Below, in pieces: positions 63,674-64,000 of a stretch of DNA of 64,000 nt (within the stretch, counting starts at the first letter, position 1; every line of letters begins with the position of its first letter). Location of the stretch: contig NZ_LMBX01000016.1 in assembly GCF_001439605.1 (NCBI RefSeq), positions 64,554-128,553 on the forward strand, given 5' to 3'. The position numbers and the translations under genes were made by a program. This DNA comes from Cytobacillus praedii. GTDB taxonomy: Bacteria; Bacillota; Bacilli; Bacillales; Cytobacillaceae. The notes beneath the pieces were generated by a model, which worked only from the letters and a program-made list of their open reading frames with translations, had not been told where the DNA came from and did not search any database.

Positions 63674-63789
63674 GTCCATCCTCCTGATAATCTTTTTCTT
63701 TATTTTACCATTTTGAAGGAAATTAAAACATGAACTCGATTGAAACTGAGGAAAAAAATGAGGAAGTGATTCCTTTATTGGGGAAAGAA

Positions 63790-63930
63790 ATCAGGGGAAA
63801 AGGGACAAATTTTTCCTCAATCGCTCTTATTGGGTACAAAAAGCGGGGATAAAATGTCGAAATGGTCCACAATCGCCCTTATTGGGTACAAAAAATTGAG
63901 GGAAAAGGCCGAAATGGTCCACAATCGAGT
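63790..63930. repeat. 52-bp tandem repeat, about 2.5 units
   Basis: CAATCG recurs at 63818, 63870 and 63922, exactly 52 bp apart. The full core CAATCGC(T/C)CTTATTGGGT occurs twice and AAATGGTCCACAATCG twice. It lies in the gene-free right-end spacer (63674-63940). Confidence 0.85.
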
Positions 63931-63940
63931 CAAGTCCGGA

Positions 63941-64000
63941 TTATTGTGTAAAATCAAAAGCAATTGTTTTCAGCTTTACCTTTGAATATTCTCTGTCCAT
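63941..64000 (-). CDS. Partial minus-strand frame at the right edge
   Basis: Reading leftwards from the window edge, the frame gives MDREYSKVKLKTIAFDFTQ and stops at 63941. It is probably the C-terminus of a gene that starts beyond the window. Too short to identify. Confidence 0.35.
   Translation of the reverse strand: MDREYSKVKLKTIAFDFTQ

Noticed and set aside
63790..63930. CRISPR array
   Set aside because: The units are contiguous 52-bp tandem copies with no constant repeat plus unique spacers, and no cas genes are present.

Overview
The window is a chromosomal segment of an AT-rich, endospore-forming member of the Bacillaceae. The evidence is the presence of spo0A and spoIVB, a sigma-H promoter with Spo0A boxes, two T-box leaders, CodY- and LexA-type operators, and a gene order that follows the B. 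subtilis yqi-yqj-yqk region almost step by step. It is not B. subtilis itself: it carries a methylmalonyl-CoA mutase operon and a Tad/Flp pilus island that break that order. I cannot name a species.

Layout. 1-2.7 kb: end of a probable recN, then spoIVB and spo0A with its dual, autoregulated promoter, and a 46-residue YycC-like microprotein gene. 2.7-14.8 kb: a glycerophosphodiesterase gene, yqzF, the sigma-54 activator gene bkdR, and its target operon ptb-bcd-buk-lpdV-bkdAA-bkdAB-bkdB behind a near-perfect -24/-12 promoter. 15.1-20.2 kb: mutA-mutB-meaB. 20.4-25.3 kb: bacilliredoxin, an amino-acid ABC transporter with ARG/CodY-like operators, a YqjA-type membrane protein, an L,D-transpeptidase and the 31-residue Prli42 gene. 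25.5-28.8 kb: methylmalonyl-CoA epimerase, a carboxyltransferase and a tripeptidase-like metallopeptidase. Together, bkd, carboxyltransferase, epimerase and mutase link branched-chain amino acid breakdown to propionyl-CoA and succinyl-CoA.

29-32.5 kb: a CheW-domain protein, DNA polymerase IV and gndA. 32.5-47.3 kb: an island between gndA and zwf, which are adjacent in B. subtilis. It opens with a decayed gene and a structured leader, then encodes CpaB, CpaE, CpaF, TadB, TadC, a Flp-type pilin, TadE and a TadE/F-like pseudopilin. It also holds two paralogous von Willebrand A surface proteins, a surface protein with 21 tryptophans in about 114 residues and a toxin-like tail, a polytopic membrane protein, and two copies of an unknown gene, one of them broken. 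The last copy is flanked by a duplicated terminator. This is the best candidate for an undescribed system.

47.3-64 kb: the conserved backbone resumes with zwf, rnz, a neurotransmitter-symporter-family transporter under a phenylalanine-type T-box, namA, a glycosyltransferase gene, proC under a proline T-box, an LCP-family gene, yqjP- and yqjQ-like genes, yqzH, a LexA-controlled Y-family polymerase gene with its YolD-like partner, iron-sulfur proteins, a lipoprotein gene whose ribosome binding site lies in a hairpin, and a YqkD-like hydrolase gene.

Repeats: three copies of one modular intergenic repeat family lie inside operons of the bkd/art region, a single copy of a second family lies at 28.9 kb, and a 52-bp tandem repeat lies near the right end. 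No rRNA, tRNA, CRISPR array, transposase or prophage gene was seen.
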